From: Tachypleus tridentatus
Lineage: Eukaryota > Arthropoda > Merostomata > Xiphosura > Limulidae
Direction of reading: 5' to 3'
DNA length: 64,000 bases
Assembly: GCF_004210375.1 (NCBI RefSeq)
Contig: NC_134832.1
Coordinates: forward strand, 157,477,592-157,541,591
Part shown: positions 34,401-41,139 of the stretch, piece after piece
How positions within the stretch are numbered: the stretch's first letter is position 1
Layout: every line of letters starts with the position of its first letter
Position numbers and translations under genes: made by a program
Notes under the pieces: generated by a model
The model's database searches: none
The model's input: the letters and a program-made list of their open reading frames with translations, nothing else
What the model was told of the DNA's origin: nothing

Positions 34401-35227
34401 CCCTAACAATTAATAACAGCTTTAACACACCTATCATAATTGTTTTACACTCTGAATATAAATGTAAATAACGATCTATACAAGTTTAACAGGTTCTAAC
34501 GTTATTTCAGAGTCAGTGTCTCCTGACTTAGAACGCTGGATTCCCGTATTTTTATACCCTTACACTACTTTGTGTTTTTTATTACAAACTACTTAAATGT
34601 AGTACCTCTTATACAATATAAGAAACAAAAATACTGTGTTTACAGTCTCATATTTGATTTATTTTCCACAGTCATAAATCAAAAATGAGCAATCAACTTA
34701 TTCACGTGGTTATCTACGTTATTAAAACACATCCAAGAATCTCTCTAATTCACGCTTTAAAAATACATTAAATTTCAGTTGCTACGTCTTTACAGAAAGT
34801 GGTAAAAAGTTTTTGTTATTTAAGTAATGATTTTCTCTGTTTTTGTTTTTTTCGTAAGATGTTCTTGGTGTTTTAGATTTTTGTTGCTGGTTTCAATGTA
34901 CTTATTACATTAACTAACGTGTGTTTTACCGTATGATTCGATATCGTAAATAAACGCATATATATATATATATTGACGTGAACTGAGTGTCACTGTTCAT
35001 GGTTTCAGATATTTTTTATACTGTTTCAGAATATTGAAATCTTCAGTTACTTTGGTGGCTACCTGGGCATGTGGGTAGGATACTCAATATTAAACATTGC
35101 AGCTTTCCTCTTTACTGTTCCATCAATCTTGACCAAAATATATTTCAAAACGCGTGTAACAGTGGAAGACATTAGAAATCCGGAATTTCAAGTTCAGAAG
35201 TCTGAACAAGATGTGAAGTCAGATTAA
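10284..35227 (+). CDS. DEG/ENaC family sodium channel subunit (gene 1), 12 coding exons
   Basis: Joining 10284-10486, 16155-16209, 17271-17347, 18606-18748, 20582-20739, 20975-21073, 21771-21888, 22948-23035, 24196-24259, 24973-25049, 27926-28001 and 35030-35227 gives an uninterrupted reading frame of about 451 residues. Every junction has AG/GT and a consistent phase. The layout is that of an amiloride-sensitive cation channel subunit, which forms trimers in the plasma membrane: short cytoplasmic N-terminus, TM1 (about 19-41), FPAVT at 58-62, palm motif YGNCYTFN at 124-131, Cys-rich ectodomain, and TM2 with G-Y-S at 403-405. At about 451 residues it is short for the family. No His-Gly gating motif is visible before TM1. 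The ligand (peptide, proton or mechanical force) cannot be told from sequence. Gene 2 downstream is its paralogue. Confidence 0.9.
10790..11080. repeat. degenerate ~57-bp tandem repeat
   Basis: Four or five diverged units built on CATGTTTCACTATATGTAA, ATATAAATATCC and TGAAGTTATA. The period is irregular. It lies in intron 2 of gene 1. Confidence 0.5.
11940..13016 (+). mobile_element. Penelope-like retroelement, 5'-truncated
   Basis: The coding part (about 11942-12841) has only a few interruptions. It begins in the post-catalytic part of the reverse transcriptase (LKITRTDTQF, then THTGLYIPWES, KQKLNIL) and runs to a GIY-YIG endonuclease at about 12535-12840 with IIYKIQSDN, FYIGETSRK, TRFKEHK and a terminal LKPKINQYKG. 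Stops occur near 12158 and 12341. The 3' tail holds the motif GACC-loop-GGTCGAAACGTTG and ends near AAACGAGCCGTTTTTG. PLEs copy themselves through an RT plus GIY-YIG protein. The same family recurs on the minus strand at 28395-30060. Confidence 0.85.
12535..12841 (+). pseudogene. GIY-YIG endonuclease domain of the PLE
   Basis: An open stretch with NIIYKIQSDNCHDFYIGETS, then METRFKEHKKSPSH, an isoleucine/asparagine-rich middle and IKEALLMKQLKPKIN, ending at a TAA near 12839. It has the order expected of a Penelope GIY-YIG domain: Y-x-I core, YIG, R after about nine residues, and a late E. The domain is intact by eye, but the polyprotein is truncated. Confidence 0.75.
13081..13308. mobile_element. 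small inverted-repeat element with CRE motifs (putative MITE)
   Basis: AATCTCGAACGAAATGA near 13082 and TCATTTGTTCGAGATTA near 13291 are inverted copies of one another apart from a short indel. Palindromes TGACGTCA occur at 13113, 13131 and 13279, just inside the ends. No transposase frame fits inside. A short non-autonomous DNA element is the simplest reading; its class is unknown. Confidence 0.5.
13741..15050 (-). pseudogene. mariner transposase pseudogene
   Basis: Read on the minus strand, fragments come in the correct order for a mariner/Tc1 transposase. The start is MNIYVSE and HLMLHEFKKGKSA (about 14880-14800). A helix-turn-helix part has WFQKFGSGNNSL, PRSGRP and VPHDLT (14763-14500). 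The catalytic part has LLSVWWNIVGVIHFELLP and YCQQLE (about 14310-14190). The third-aspartate part has QDNGH and YSPDLAPSDYHLF (about 14110-13990), and the end has FVNHWQ. Frameshifts and stops (for example after VSE) kill it. Element ends are approximate; only weak terminal inverted repeats were seen. It sits in intron 2 of gene 1. Confidence 0.85.
15060..16150. other. intron 2 of gene 1, nothing recognised
   Basis: AT-rich sequence between the mariner relic and exon 3. It has no repeat, SINE or coding segment that I can support. Confidence 0.4.
16155..16209 (+). CDS. gene 1 exon 3
   Basis: Acceptor TTTCCTTACAG, donor GTAAAA. It has 55 bases and completes Thr68, then encodes YRQTDERIWELLRSDNIP, ending in phase 0. 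Gene 2 has an equivalent 55-base exon at 53231 and 61497 with the shared pattern of an aromatic, R, then E-x-I-W. Identical length and phase in the paralogue strongly support this small exon. Confidence 0.88.
17271..17347 (+). CDS. gene 1 exon 4
   Basis: A good acceptor (T-rich tract ending TTTTTTTAACAG) and donor GTATGT bound 77 bases, phase 0 to 2. It encodes residues 87-111, starting NLNLSDLRNGG and ending ISDPRE, a stretch of the ectodomain before the palm motif. No counterpart was found before the end of the window in gene 2. Confidence 0.82.
17615..18020. repeat. degenerate ~50-bp tandem repeat
   Basis: Words such as AGGACTGTACTATATCAG, GGACGTTAAAGTGATTTCA and TTCAACAA recur seven or eight times at variable spacing between exons 4 and 5. 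A hairpin at 17776-17830 is embedded in it. Confidence 0.6.
17776..17830. repeat. hairpin made of two opposed PLE-tail words
   Basis: TCTCAAGACGGCTGG on the left and CCAGTCGTCTCGAGA on the right form an inverted repeat around an AT-rich loop. The word is related to the CTCAGAACGGCTGACATG start of the PLE tail at 28395, so this looks like two opposed fragments of that terminal repeat. Confidence 0.5.
18055..18155 (-). mobile_element. PLE 3'-tail fragment
   Basis: On the minus strand this contains CCTGAAGATGACCCAAGAAG followed by GTCGAAACGTTGTTCTCTG, then a TTTACCAGTGAAAGTG word. The same string ends the larger element at 28395-28480. It is a 5'-truncated insertion with no coding part left. 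Confidence 0.75.
18606..18748 (+). CDS. gene 1 exon 5: YGNCYTFN palm motif
   Basis: The acceptor GTGTGGTAG follows a T/C-rich tract; the donor is GTAAAT at 18749. Residues 112-159 include YFDPVYGNCYTFNAAW, the hallmark (Y/H)GNCYTFN segment of DEG/ENaC channels. Downstream, FEKPYYAPTTEPN leads into the next palm strand. The exon ends in phase 1. A 61-bp tandem array starts 34 bases past the donor. Confidence 0.9.
18783..19208. repeat. 61-bp tandem array containing a SINE head, 7 units
   Basis: CAACCAATAC recurs at 18791, 18852, 18913, 18974, 19035, 19096 and 19157 (period 61). Each unit has about 40 bases of AT-rich sequence plus GGCCCAGTGTAGACAGGTGG, which is the first 20 bases of the adjacent SINE's tRNA-like head. 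The last unit runs into the rest of that SINE. Units are almost identical, so the expansion is recent. Confidence 0.95.
19189..19395 (+). mobile_element. tRNA-Thr-head SINE, 3' truncated
   Basis: It begins GGCCCAGTGTAGACAGG, continues through GCACTCAACTCGTAATCC, a GGTTTAGAATCCC B-box and ATGCTCACC, and stops inside the TATACTGCT block where a second SINE takes over at 19396. Confidence 0.85.
19396..19677 (+). mobile_element. tRNA-Thr-head SINE, full length
   Basis: The head GGCCTAACACGGCCCTATG, anticodon region GACTCGTAATCTGAG, B-box GGTTCAAATCC, body and tail CAAACAAACAAA are all present. It inserted directly into, or next to, the preceding SINE's 3' part. Confidence 0.9.
19753..20029 (-). 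mobile_element. tRNA-Thr-head SINE, full length
   Basis: Read on the minus strand it starts CGGTCCGACAGCACCAGGTG, with ACTCGTAATCCAAGAGTCG, and ends in GTGTAGCTTTGCGCGAAAC and a CAAACCAAAC tail. It faces the two plus-strand SINEs just upstream. Confidence 0.88.
20582..20739 (+). CDS. gene 1 exon 6: palm/beta-ball segment
   Basis: The acceptor is TTTGTTTTCAG and the donor GTATAA. Residues 160-212 begin RLLLLIYLPKEEFY, corresponding to the GL-x-L-x-L-x(4)-EY strand of the family. They continue with an ITFHAP segment (matching the VxIHDP motif) and end at YMFTS. Phase 1 to 0. Confidence 0.88.
20975..21073 (+). CDS. gene 1 exon 7: PPYQTNCTDY
   Basis: Acceptor GATTACAACAG and donor GTGAGA; 99 bases, phase 0 to 0, residues 213-245. 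It carries LEPPYQTNCTDYD, matching the L-x-x-PY-x-x-NC segment of DEG/ENaC ectodomains where the first thumb-domain cysteine sits. NCT is a potential N-glycosylation site. Confidence 0.88.
21134..21518. repeat. 96-bp minisatellite, 4 units
   Basis: AAGTTTAAAATCT starts at 21134, 21230, 21326 and 21422. Each unit includes TTCAGATGTAGCTGAGAATG and ACACGTCATGTAAAGAC. Copies differ at one to three bases. It lies in the intron between exons 7 and 8 of gene 1. Confidence 0.95.
21771..21888 (+). CDS. gene 1 exon 8: Cys-rich thumb
   Basis: Acceptor GACGTTTATAG, donor GTGAGA, phase 0 to 1. Residues 246-284 start LCKMECLENATLAECGVVDY, matching the C-x(3)-C-x(7)-CGC pattern of the family. The second residue of the usual CGC is Val here, so one cysteine is missing. 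A 34-bp tandem repeat starts at the donor. Confidence 0.86.
21898..22090. repeat. 34-bp tandem repeat, ~6 units
   Basis: GATGTTTTAAAACTACATTA and TATTATTATTAAAT alternate every 34 bases directly after the donor of exon 8. The first unit overlaps the first intron bases, so the expansion began at the exon edge. Confidence 0.9.
22948..23035 (+). CDS. gene 1 exon 9: C-x-C thumb segment
   Basis: Acceptor TTTTTCCCAAG, donor GTAAGG, phase 1 to 2. Residues 285-313 contain DDLCGAKT followed by HYCEGFCRQSC. The latter matches the C-x(3)-C-x(3)-C disulphide cluster that ends the thumb domain in DEG/ENaC proteins. Confidence 0.87.
23682..23962 (-). mobile_element. intact tRNA-Thr(CGT)-head SINE with perfect TSD
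   Basis: On the minus strand it starts GGCCCGGCATGGCCAAGCGC and has CGACTCGTAATCTGAGGGTC, B-box GGTTCACATCC, the full body and a CAAACAAACAAG tail. An 11-base direct repeat TATTCAATAGC (23671-23681 and 23963-23973) flanks it. At 281 bp it is a good reference copy of the family in this window. Confidence 0.97.
24196..24259 (+). CDS. gene 1 exon 10: Y-x-I-x-x-S-x-I-WP
   Basis: The acceptor TTTATTTATTCAG and donor GTGATG bound 64 bases. Residues 314-335 read RKVTYTIQEESRIWPLPSEE; the Y-x(6)-S-x-x-WP core is a recognisable palm strand of the family. Phase 2 to 0. Confidence 0.85.
24973..25049 (+). CDS. gene 1 exon 11
   Basis: Acceptor TTTTTTCCAG, donor GTGAGA, 77 bases, phase 0 to 2. Residues 336-360 are polar with several Trp (DKWIST, NWALD) and have no distinctive motif. 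They fit the variable region between the WP strand and the next palm strand. A 34-base segment at 24627-24660 with splice-like ends was not used, because it would shift the frame. Confidence 0.8.
25790..26560. repeat. degenerate ~63-bp tandem array
   Basis: Diverged units share TTTAACGGTCCACTGAGA, GTTCAATAAATATTGAATA and AACAGTTTAATTACTTCAC. About a dozen units are recognisable in the intron between exons 11 and 12. Confidence 0.75.
26565..26740. repeat. degenerate ~45-bp tandem repeat
   Basis: Words like GATACAATGATTTAATGA and ACTATAAATCATC recur four times just after the ~63-bp array. Confidence 0.55.
27343..27553 (-). mobile_element. tRNA-Val(TAC)-like-head SINE with TSD
   Basis: On the minus strand the head is GCCCCCCGCTAGTCCAGTGG, followed by CGGATTTACAACGCTAAAG (anticodon TAC by position) and B-box GGGGTTCGATTTCC. 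The body holds GTTGGGGGTTGTGCAGTAGG and AAACCGCAAGTG, and the tail is an ATTATTATATTAT run. A 12-base TSD AAGGCAGCATAA lies at 27331-27342 and 27554-27565. This is a SINE family distinct from the Thr type. Confidence 0.9.
27926..28001 (+). CDS. gene 1 exon 12: palm strand before TM2
   Basis: The acceptor TTATTTCCAG and donor GTAAGG bound 76 bases, phase 2 to 0. Residues 361-386 contain NEVLLVSIEHSKTESSIFKY, the counterpart of the L-x-V-x-I-x-(F/E) strand that leads to TM2. Confidence 0.85.
28395..30060 (-). mobile_element. Penelope-like retroelement, longer decayed copy
   Basis: Minus-strand translation across frameshifts shows reverse transcriptase motifs in order: ARFDVISIFTEVP (motif A, about 29730), GNPVSPVLAS (motif B, near 29510), and YRCVDDTIAVF (motif C, near 29410). 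Then come LKITRTDTQFKTEIHRKITH, shared word for word with the plus-strand element at 11.9 kb, and FYIGETSRK of the GIY-YIG domain near 28785. Its 3' tail CGAAACGTTG lies at 28445-28480. Many stops make it a fossil. It sits in the last intron of gene 1. Confidence 0.88.
30066..30760 (+). pseudogene. LINE endonuclease (EEP) remnant
   Basis: Translation across frameshifts gives KEEFYLALRTILETV, LVFGNFNASFN (a decayed GDFNA motif), NGELHLSFFTELDLAITNTF, then LTTL/DYIVMQR near 30360 matching the LDYI signature. These are the order and spacing of the C-terminal half of a non-LTR retrotransposon endonuclease. The reverse transcriptase is not adjacent; a different relic of one lies at 37.8-38.6 kb. 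Confidence 0.65.
30871..31620. repeat. 30-bp minisatellite, 25 units, seeded by a SINE tail
   Basis: Exactly 25 units of a 30-base word (TCTTACACTGCTAAATTAAG plus GACAGCTAGA) fill 750 bases. The word is the 3' part of the Thr-type SINE (TCTTACACTGCTAAATTAGG then GACGGCTAGC). The sequence after the last unit (CACAGGAAGTCCTCG) continues the SINE. Because 30 is divisible by 3, the plus strand stays open for 298 codons with a ten-residue ARSYTAKLRT period, but this frame is a by-product of the repeat. Units are of two kinds, AAATTAAG and GAATTAAG. Confidence 0.95.
31740..32990. other. last intron of gene 1, nothing recognised
   Basis: AT-rich sequence with no SINE, coding segment or regular repeat that I can support. 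Confidence 0.4.
33010..33300 (+). mobile_element. dispersed repeat, family 'GATGGATCTTCACC'
   Basis: CGATGGATCTTCACCCAAAT, TGTGTGTTTTTACGG, TTTCCACTACCTCTG and TTCAACAAATTTAG match in order a segment at 52118-52480 and its duplicate at 60390-60750. It looks like a diverged, interspersed element of unknown class. Confidence 0.55.
33425..33560 (+). mobile_element. partial copy of the hairpin MITE at 37.3 kb
   Basis: ATATAAAATTGTTTCTGTGT, AACCAATGACAT, GATATCAATGATTTTAATAC and TATGTCTGTCATTATA match the loop and right arm of the element at 37285-37448. The 3' flank AAATTAAATTATCAAAACAA is also shared, so the true element extends past the arm. The left arm is missing. Confidence 0.6.
34010..34205. 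repeat. degenerate ~57-bp tandem repeat
   Basis: AACAGTAAATATACATGTAT and TTACAGTTGTATA-like words recur about five times before the last exon of gene 1, with a stray unit near 34340. Confidence 0.6.
35030..35227 (+). CDS. gene 1 exon 13: TM2, selectivity filter, stop
   Basis: Acceptor ATACTGTTTCAG. Residues 387-451 begin NIEIFSYFGGYLGMWVGYS, matching the LL-S-x-x-GG-x-LG-L-W-x-G-x-S signature at the mouth of the second membrane helix. The G-x-S filter is G-Y-S. The helix continues ILNIAAFLFTV; a short charged tail ends in TAA at 35225-35227. The preceding intron is about 7.0 kb and holds a PLE, LINE remains and a SINE-derived minisatellite. Confidence 0.93.
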   Translation, partial: NIEIFSYFGGYLGMWVGYSILNIAAFLFTVPSILTKIYFKTRVTVEDIRNPEFQVQKSEQDVKSD

Positions 35228-35449
35228 GCCTAAGCCTTCAAATGATATCCGTATTAGTTTTAAATTTGATATTATCATAACTTGAGAATGTTTTCAACAT
35301 ACAAATGGTAGATCTTTGAATTGGATACTATCATAGCTTGAGAATATTTACAATATAATACAATACCCCACTTTGATTTACTGTTATTGTAATAACAGAA
35401 TATTTTATGTACTTTTGAGAAATTTTCACAAAATATTATGTTCTGATTC

Positions 35450-35455
35450 AATAAA
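35450..35455 (+). terminator. poly(A) signal of gene 1
   Basis: AATAAA lies 223 bases past the TAA stop, the first canonical hexamer after the stop. It implies a 3' UTR of about 240-250 bases. The cleavage site itself is not determinable here. Confidence 0.65.
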
Positions 35456-35914
35456 ATGAAATGATACGTTTGATGTTCGGTGAAGTACATATCAGTAATG
35501 TGATATATGGCTGCCTGTTGACAACATAAACAGGTATTGAACACGCATATACAACACATTTAAAGCTTGTTAATTTTCATAACTGACTGAGTGGTTGTAT
35601 TAAACTGAACAGAAATAACAGTTTTCACTTCTATGTTAACGTAGATTTAAAATTCAATAATATACGTCTAATTTTAAAAAAATAATAAATTAGAGGTTAT
35701 ATCAAGTGTATTTTATAAGTACACTTAAAGCCCGACACGAGATTTTTTTACTAATTACCTGAATAGCTCAATGAATCTTAATTAATCTTGTTAAGTACTT
35801 TAAACCCTAAGTTATTACTTGTTTATTATATATATCAAATGTTCAACATATACTTCTTCTTCTTAATAAATACACTTAAATCTGTTTTATAATTTAGAAG
35901 ATATATATAATGAC

Positions 35915-36440
35915 AGCATATGTTATTACTTGTTTAATAAATGTATAACATGATGCTACAGCTGTTCGTTACTTATTTAATAGATTTACAGCATGACACC
36001 ATATGTTATTACTTGTTTAATAAATGTATAACATGATGCTACAGCTGTTCGTTACTTATTTAATAGATTTACAGCATGACACCATATGTTATTACATGTT
36101 TAATAAATGTGTAGCATGCTCTTTTAGTTGTTTGTTACTATTTTTTGATAAGATGTAAACCATGGTGACATACGTTGTTACTTATTTAATATGCATGTAA
36201 CATGATACCAGAGCTGTTTGTTACTTATTAAATAGATTTAAATTATGACATATATGTTATCACTTTTTTTAATCGATGTGTAAAATGATACGTGAACTGT
36301 TTATTAGATATTTAATAGACATGAACAATGAGTACATATGTTATTACTTGTTTAAGAAATGTCTAACACGATAACACAACTGTTTATTGCTTATTAAATA
36401 GATTTGAACCGTGACATATATGTTATTACCTGTTTAGTTG
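35915..36440. repeat. ~84-bp degenerate tandem repeat
   Basis: TGTTATTACTTGTTTAATAA, ACATGATGCTACAGCTGTT and ACTTATTTAATAGATTTA recur six times. Two central units are nearly identical. Each unit is itself two similar halves of about 42 bases. It lies in the intergenic region downstream of gene 1. Confidence 0.8.
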
Positions 36441-36444
36441 AAGT

Positions 36445-36545
36445 GTTTATCCCTGAAGAAGAAAAGTCCACTTTTTTCGAAAGAGCTTGGGTTATTGGGT
36501 TTTCACCATTTTTTTCAAGACTTCTTGAACCAACTAATATTTTTA
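36445..36545 (+). mobile_element. retroelement 3'-tail relic (PLE-like)
   Basis: CCCTGAAGAAGAAAAGTCC, then ACTTTTTTCGAAAGAGCTTG has the same order as the PLE tails elsewhere: CTGAAGA, a self-complementary stem, then CGAAA. The 68-codon frame across it is not considered a gene. Confidence 0.4.
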
Positions 36546-37284
36546 ACATGATTAATGTATCTGATTTTTTTGTTTCAATAATAAATGTATCAAATTTAAA
36601 ATGTGATTAGTAGTAATTTTCTTTATAAGATATTTTAAATGAAATTCAACCTTTCAAACCTTCTCTTTGAAGAAAAATTAAAACGTAAGAACGCTTCACC
36701 GTTGTCATTCATTAATTGTTAGATATATATAACACCTGTTAATATAAAATAGAAAGTAAAACATATTTTACTGTAATTCTTCAAAACTTCATTCGTTAGG
36801 CTTTTAAATTATATCACAAAGATACAGCTCTTGAATAATAACGTTTTATGTTTTACTGTGGTGCAATGTGTTAACACAATATCAAATCCAATTTTTAGCG
36901 TAATAAACCCTCATTGTCTTAACGTCTACACTAAAAAATATGGTTATTTTAGGCTAAACGCTTTATGGAAATTACATTAGTTTGAGCAGTTTTAACATAT
37001 TTATATTAAATGAGATAGAGCTGTTTTCAAGAGAAGTTACCAATGTCAGCCTGGCTGTGATAACTTTGGTTAAATTTATTTGAAGCGATTGATAAAAAAA
37101 AGTAGAATTTGTTGGAAATTAATATTAGTCTGCGTTTGATATTTAACCACGTTGAAGTTAATATTATTATTAGTTAACTAAGGTTAAGAATTCATATTCT
37201 TTTTAGTTTAAGAATAATTTATGTTTGGAGATTTTTGTTTTAATAGTTTTTAATGCAGTTTCTGTGACAAATTTCAATATTTCG

Positions 37285-37448
37285 TTCAATATTATAACGA
37301 CAGACAGGTTAAAGGGTTAAAGATTAAAATCATTGATGTCTTTAAATATAAAATTGTTTGTGTGCAGAAAATCAATGACATTTATATTTAAAGACATCAG
37401 TGATTTTAATCTTTACCCCTTTTACCTGTCTGTCATTATAATATTGAA
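37285..37448. mobile_element. foldback (hairpin) element, 68-bp arms
   Basis: Arms 37285-37352 and 37381-37448 are inverted copies with only about five mismatches, around a 28-base loop. The left arm begins TTCAATATTATAACGACAG and the right arm ends CTGTCATTATAATATTGAA. A single strand would form a long hairpin. A partial relative at 33425 shows it is a dispersed family. Confidence 0.85.
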
Positions 37449-37529
37449 CTAACTATATAAATTAAATTACCAAACAAAAAGAGTTAAAATAAATAAACGT
37501 ATACATATCAAATTGTGATAGGCTGTGAT

Positions 37530-37690
37530 GAAGTCAAATATAAATAGGCTGACTAACCTAGAAGAATCCCCATGTTTTGATATAGAGAAATAAATAAGCC
37601 ATCTAGCTCAATCGATTCCCCATGTTGTGATAAAGAGAAAGATAAATAGACCGTCTAACCCACTAGGTTCCTTTACTGTGATACATATAT
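37530..37690. repeat. degenerate ~65-bp tandem repeat
   Basis: CTAACCTAGAAGAATCCCCA, TGTTTTGATATAGAGAAA and TAAATAAGCCATCTAGC recur about 2.5 times. A further GAAGATTCCCCATGTT lies at 37787, past the PLE tail that seems to interrupt the array. Confidence 0.6.
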
Positions 37691-37715
37691 AGAGAGAAAC
37701 AGGTTCGTTATCTAT

Positions 37716-37768
37716 ATGCAAAAACGGCTCGTTTGGGTTCAGAAAATATTTTACATAGAAGGTTTTAC
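37716..37768 (-). mobile_element. PLE 3'-end fragment
   Basis: On the plus strand, AAAAACGGCTCGTTTGGGTT, CAGAAAATATTTTACATAGA is the reverse complement of the end of the element at 12980-13010. Only the terminal stretch is present, inserted in the ~65-bp repeat. Confidence 0.7.
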
Positions 37769-37794
37769 ATAGAGGTTCGTTTTCTTAGAAGATT

Positions 37795-38560
37795 CCCCAT
37801 GTTAATAAATTACTTAAATTTGCTGATGATATCAAGGTGTTTGGTGTTGCTGGTTGTGAAGAAGATGGTGCTGATTTACAAAATGGTTTAGATTATTTAG
37901 TGAGTTGGACAAATAAATGGTAGATGGGTTTCAATTAAAATAAATGTAAGATAATGAATGGGGTTATCATGATTTGAATTATAATTTGTATGGGAATAAC
38001 TTTAACAGTGTTATGAAGGAAAGATATCTTGATGCTCTCTAACGCTATATGATCAGAGGGCTGTTACTAATGACAGGGAAAGTAGGATTTAGGTTCTATC
38101 TACAGAAAAATTGCATACAAGTTTAAAAAGGTTATAATGTGATTGTATAGTTTACTGGTTACACTACATTTGGATTATTGTGTTCAATCTTGGGTTCTTT
38201 ATTTCAGGAAAGATATTCTTTTGTTTGAAATGGTTCAAAGGAGGATATGTAGACTGGTACCAGGGACGGAGGATCTGTTATACAAGACGATACTGAAATC
38301 TTTCAAACTCTTTTACTCATGAAGAAAACAACAATAGTTAAAGGGATGTTATTGGGGTGACTAAGATGGTAAAGGGAATTTAAAATGTTTATTTATCATT
38401 TATTTCCCTATTCACAGGAAAAATGGTTGGGGATTCGTATAAATTTTGGCAGGATAGGAATCGTCTTCAGCTCAGACAGTTTTATTTTTCTAACAATATG
38501 GTTAGTTTAAGGAATGAGTAACGTTCAAATGTTATAGTAAAATTAAATAAGTACAAAAAA
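37795..38560 (+). pseudogene. non-LTR (LINE) reverse transcriptase relic
   Basis: Translation across stops gives NKLLKFADDIKVFG (the FADD catalytic motif), LQNGLDYLVSWTNKW, KCKIMN, then RICRLVPGTEDLLYKT near 38240 matching the VQRRATK-x-VPGL-type segment after the palm, and later a DRNRLQLRQFYF tail. The order is right for the C-terminal half of a CR1/Jockey-like RT. It is 5' truncated and dead. Confidence 0.75.
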
Positions 38561-38569
38561 TCTTGATAT

Positions 38570-39720
38570 GTATATGAATGAAAAGGGTTGAATTTAAATT
38601 TCTATGTATTAATTAACGGTTTTAATTTAACTTAGAACATGGAATAGCCGAGGTGGATCAATATGTCCATATTGTTTTAACACGTTATGTTACCTTAACT
38701 AAGTGTCATAACGGAAAATGTTAACTATATAATGAACGTTATAGTAGTTTTTATATTTTAATAGTGGTGTTCTAATACGATGTTAGAAGATTTGGAACAT
38801 TAAGAAATGCTATAAGATGACACTAGTTCTTTTCAGTAACTAGTTAAGAATCACTGTTATGAGGAAGAGAAAAAAACGACTGAGATTAAGTTAAAGGACC
38901 AAAAACAAACAATGTGTTCATTATGTAAATATGAATATATTAAAATATATTGTTGTAGATTTACCGGTCAACACGCTTTTCAAGCAATTCTTACTCAACA
39001 ATTAATCGTTAAAAGTAAAAATGGTCGATTTTGTGAAGCAAGTGTCTATAAAACAGTTTAAAATCATACGGTAAACAATCAGAAATTCTTATTACATATA
39101 TATATATACATTTACACTTACATGTCTACACCTGTAAACACATTTATAAATATATCCTGATATATAAGACACATACAAAAAAGGCACACATACTATAAAC
39201 GTTTAAAATAAACATATAGAAATCAAAATGTGGTGAAAATATTTGAAGTATCAGTAAGCACAAGTTATTGAAACAAGCGTGTTTCAAAATTAGCACAAAT
39301 AATAACATAATTTACTGTATTATTTATTAAGAGTTAAATCAAAGTATAACAACATTATAAAAACATAAAACTTTCGTTTTACTAAATGGAATGGACAGTT
39401 CATTAATACGTTTCCTTTTGTGGTTCACAAACCCAACCATGATAGTACGGTAAGTGTCTTGTTGAGATCCTTTACTATCACACAATTATCACTTAACCCT
39501 TAAGTTGTGTGTAGATTGTTTTTTCTTTCCTTGATAAGTTATAAAACGTTACTTTTTGACAATAGCTCTCAATTCCTCACTCTATAATTTGAAAGTTACT
39601 TAAATATTTATGGTACTTTAAGTTTTTCTGGTAAAACTTATATTTTAAGTAAATTATTTTGTAATTAAATTGTTCATACCAAGACATACCATTACCAAAT
39701 GGTGGGCTTCCTAACTTATA
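38570..39720. other. intergenic, nothing recognised
   Basis: AT-rich sequence between the LINE relic and a SINE. A few TA runs near 39100; no coding segment seen. Confidence 0.4.
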
Positions 39721-39721
39721 C

Positions 39722-39925
39722 GTCGCATCAAACATGCTCACGCTTTCAGCCGTGGATGTGTTATACATTGACGGTCAAGTCTACTATTCGTTGGAAAGTG
39801 TGTAGTCCAAGAGTTGGTGGTAGATTGTGTAGACTAGCTGCCTTCCCTCTAGTCTTACACTGCTAATTTAGGTACCGCTAGCGCAGATAGCCCTCTTATA
39901 GCTTTACGTGAAATTCAACGAAACA
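39722..39925 (+). mobile_element. tRNA-Thr-head SINE, 5' truncated
   Basis: It starts inside the element at CATCAAACATGCTCACGC, continues CAGCCGTGGATGTGTTATAC, GCCTTCCCTCTAGTCTTACA, TAGCGCAGATAGCCCTC, and ends in AAACAAAACAACC. The tRNA head is missing. Confidence 0.85.
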
Positions 39926-39949
39926 AAACAACCAGAGAAACAATCGTAA

Positions 39950-41130
39950 ATTATAAAACCTCATAAAGAAGTTTGAGGATTAAGTAATAAATGCACAAGA
40001 AAAATGATATCGTTTTAAAATAACATTTAGTGTATATAATTAGTCACTCAATTTCTCTTACCTTCAATGACGGGAAATGAAATACTTTCATAAGCTATAA
40101 TTATATAATGGTGATCATTTTCTTCATAATTTAGCTCTTAAATCACGACTCAATTAGGCCTAAATTTCAAAAAAGGCATGATATTGTTTTTGCATTTTCC
40201 TACATACGTGAAAAAACATTAATAACTGTTCTGTATTGTCAGAGATAAGATAAATCTATCTCTTACCAACTAAAAAAATTTGATAAGATGAGTTTTGTTA
40301 TAATGGACTTTTAGGTATTCTTGAAAGAAATGTTTCTTGTATAAACAGGAAATCAGATAACAAAACACTATCTGAAAAAGGTTAACTGAATATGGAAAAT
40401 GAAATATTTTAGATTAATTTATATTATCAGTAATAACCATAAAGTTAGGATAGGAATAAACATGAAAGAAAAACGATATAATATCATGATGATGGGATAG
40501 ATTGGCTATTAAATAATTATCTTCATTTAATGTTTACTCATGCAAATTAAAGTAAGAATCATCAGTTCGTAGATGGAGACAAGATTGAATAAAATAAACA
40601 CAATAGAACTGATCTTGTTAGAATAAAGTTAGAAATATGAACCTCTTGAGCCAAAGAACATTGAAACAAGGATTTTTAAATAGAACATTGAAACAAGGAT
40701 TTTTAAATAGCTAAGGACTTGATATTCAAGTTGTCTTTATAATTAGTTAAATAGATGGATGTGCCTAAAGATGAAATGCTGACTAATGTTTTTTTTGTTT
40801 GCTTTTTACAAATATGTTGAAGAAATGTAACATTAATTATTGATCTATTAGGTTTACATAAATGGTGGGAAAAGTCTTTGGAAAAGATGTTGGACAATGT
40901 CATTTAACAGTGCTTACAAGTTTATTGAATAGTTAGCACTGTTTAACTAGGAGAGAACCTTGCATTACTAATTGTTTGTATATTCTTTTATAATGTTACT
41001 GTCTATATACATGAGGTTAAAGTTACTTCTATAGCGGTGGAGGGTAAGTTGGTTAATTTTATTTTAAAAGTAGCAACGTTATAGAAAACACAGGATTATA
41101 ATGAATAGATTAATATGATTAAAGTGACAA
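39950..41130. other. intergenic; one 26-bp duplication only
   Basis: No gene recognised. A 26-base word containing ACATTGAAACAAGGATTTTT is present twice in tandem near 40658-40710. Confidence 0.4.
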
Positions 41131-41139
41131 CTAAAGTAC

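Noticed and set aside
36404..36610. 68-codon frame containing EEEKSTFFERAW
   Set aside because: It overlaps a PLE-like tail motif (CTGAAGA-stem-CGAAA), so the peptide is a by-product of a retroelement end.
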